Below, one piece after another: positions 63,199-64,000 of a stretch of 64,000 bases of DNA. The stretch covers positions 1-64,000 of the forward strand of contig USHW01000007.1 of the NCBI GenBank assembly GCA_900554545.1. The letters run 5' to 3'. The notes under the pieces were generated by a model. That model was not told the DNA's origin. It saw only the letters and a program-made list of their open reading frames with translations, and did no database searches. Both the position numbers and the translations under genes were made by a program. Numbering within the stretch: position 1 is the first letter of the stretch; each line of letters starts with the position of its first letter. The stretch comes from an uncultured Prevotella sp. Lineage in GTDB: Bacteria; Bacteroidota; Bacteroidia; Bacteroidales; Bacteroidaceae.

Positions 63199-63310
63199 TT
63201 GACACACAGCACGTTACAAAGAGGTTTGCAAAAGACCGTGTTTTACACTGCAAAAGGCCACCTTTTACAAGCTAAAAGGTGGCCTTTTGGATGGTAAAAG
63301 GTGGTGTATT
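63199..63310 (+). repeat. R-type array R9, lead motif plus four 22-nt units
   Basis: The lead motif TGACACACAGCACG starts at 63200. The units are 63223-63244, 63245-63266, 63267-63288 and 63289-63310. Units 2 and 3 are AAAAGGCCACCTTTT and its exact reverse complement. It is followed by the tail repeat also seen after R2. Confidence 0.95.
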
Positions 63311-63322
63311 GAAAATCCACAG

Positions 63323-63383
63323 CAACCAAACCGACAACCCACCCCGCCCCTCCCGAAGGGAGGGAGCTTGATTACCTGCACTC
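63323..63383. repeat. Second copy of the CCCTCCCGAAGGGAGGG tail repeat
   Basis: It aligns with 11991-12051 over about 60 nt, with scattered changes and the central palindrome identical. Both copies follow an R array directly. Confidence 0.85.
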
Positions 63384-63462
63384 ATTTGAATACAAATGAG
63401 GCGCTCGGTAACCGTCATGCCGCACGCCGATGCGGCATCCAGTGTATGCAATCAATGTCATT

Positions 63463-63571
63463 TTAATTGAGAATTGAGAATTGGGAATGGATAATTATGA
63501 TTACCTTAAAAGGTTGTCTGCCAACAAAGCAAATCATAATTATCCATTCCCAATTCTCAATTCTCAATTAA
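63463..63571. repeat. P-type hairpin P10 with 7-nt words
   Basis: The arms 63463-63509 and 63525-63571 match at 43 of 47 positions. The left arm follows a 7-nt period (TTGAGAA, TTGAGAA, TTGGGAA, TGGATAA). Loop and inner arm are the reverse complement of those in P6. It lies 21 nt past the nucleoside-kinase stop. The gap 63129-63592 has no gene. Confidence 0.95.
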
Positions 63572-63592
63572 AGAGCAAGCTCTAAATCGGCG

Positions 63593-64000
63593 TCAGTACT
63601 TGAAGGAGCTGCCCCCGAGGAACTCGCGCAGCAGCGATGTGGGCGGCAGCTGGCGGTTGGGAATGGGCGAAATGTACTTCAGGAACTTCAACAGGCGGTA
63701 CGCCTCGGCATACTCGTCGGCGTTTTCGGGCACGAGTTCAAGCAGCGGCTCGGCCTGGCTTTTTATCACCGCAAGCTCGAAGAGCAGGGCGGTGTTGAAC
63801 ATAACGTCGGCGTTCTCCTGATAAGGGAATATCCACTTGTTCTCTCCGGCGCGCACACTCGGCCAGCGGTGGATGGTTTCCTGCGCGCTAACTCCGCGGT
63901 ACTTGTAGTCGCGGATGATGCGGCGCAGCAGCCGGTTGTCCGTCGTAGGTATGTAGTTGTGGGCGTCAAGCAGTATGGTGGTAAGGGCCGATGCGTAGAC
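63593..64000 (-). CDS. Nucleoside (uridine) kinase-like protein, C-terminal part
   Basis: The last 136 residues of a gene whose start lies beyond the window. The visible part, VYASALTTILLDAHNYIPTT then DNRLLRRIIRDYKYRG and SVRAGENKWIFPYQENADVMFN, ending SLLREFLGGSSF, matches my recollection of the C-terminal half of the large uridine kinase/phosphoribulokinase-like proteins of Bacteroidota. Those carry an N-terminal TGS-type domain and a P-loop kinase domain. The P-loop is not in view. The frame is open from the stop at 63593 to the window edge. Confidence 0.85.
   Translation of the reverse strand, partial: VYASALTTILLDAHNYIPTTDNRLLRRIIRDYKYRGVSAQETIHRWPSVRAGENKWIFPYQENADVMFNTALLFELAVIKSQAEPLLELVPENADEYAEAYRLLKFLKYISPIPNRQLPPTSLLREFLGGSSFKY

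Overview
This window is a chromosomal piece of a Bacteroidota member, most likely order Bacteroidales and probably Prevotellaceae. The evidence is the 16S rRNA sequence, two SusC/SusD pairs, NigD-like, DUF4292 and GIN-domain lipoproteins, and the phylum's promoter type (a -7 box TAnnTTTG, sometimes with a -33 TTTG) in front of many genes. Genus is not assigned here; the 5' part of the 16S gene (1-801, minus strand) would settle it by comparison.

Layout. 1-1000: 5' part of a 16S gene and its promoter. 1.3-4.7 kb: OmpA-type lipoprotein, a small hypothetical protein, c-di-AMP synthase cdaA and folP. 5.5-11.9 kb: murF, a MalY/PatB aminotransferase, and a tightly overlapping trio of myo-inositol-phosphate synthase, an unrecognised membrane protein and a MORN+GH25 lipoprotein. 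12.1-14.6 kb: ECF sigma/anti-sigma module with a GIN-domain lipoprotein. 14.8-19.6 kb: nigD-like and acyltransferase genes, then PASTA-rluD-ddl. 19.7-23.3 kb: divergent rpmH/efp, a family 2 glycosyltransferase, radC and a PH-like membrane protein. 23.7-28.8 kb: an orphan SusC/SusD pair with a long AT-rich upstream region. 29.5-33 kb: M28 peptidase (glutaminyl cyclase-like), a C26-M19 fusion and an Lrp regulator. 33.2-36.8 kb: three FKBP-type isomerases and a sirtuin. 37.3-41.3 kb: OPT transporter and gyrB. 41.7-54 kb: a complete polysaccharide utilisation locus (GH66, SusE-like, SusD, SusC, GH97, SusR-like), best read as a dextran/alpha-glucan system. 54.2-63.1 kb: rpsT with tRNA-Glu, recO, dgt, dut, the TPR-DUF4292-EnvC operon and an unrecognised protein. 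63.6-64 kb: the C-terminal end of a nucleoside kinase.

The protein genes are mostly housekeeping: cell envelope (cdaA, murF, ddl, PASTA, envC, GH25), nucleotide pool (dgt, dut, nucleoside kinase), DNA repair (radC, recO), translation (16S, rpmH, efp, rpsT, tRNA-Glu) and glycan uptake.

The unusual content is between the genes. Two families of structured intergenic repeats recur through the window. Family R: arrays of exactly phased 22-nt units, usually four, in which neighbouring units are reverse complements and covary; many follow a TGAC-nn-TCA-n-CGCG-like lead motif, and nearly all lie 3' of a gene. Family P: long, often perfect inverted repeats (16-64 bp arms) whose arms are tandem 7-, 8- or 9-nt purine-rich words and whose loops share sequence. 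I know of no established name for either family; they are the best candidates here for an undescribed system.
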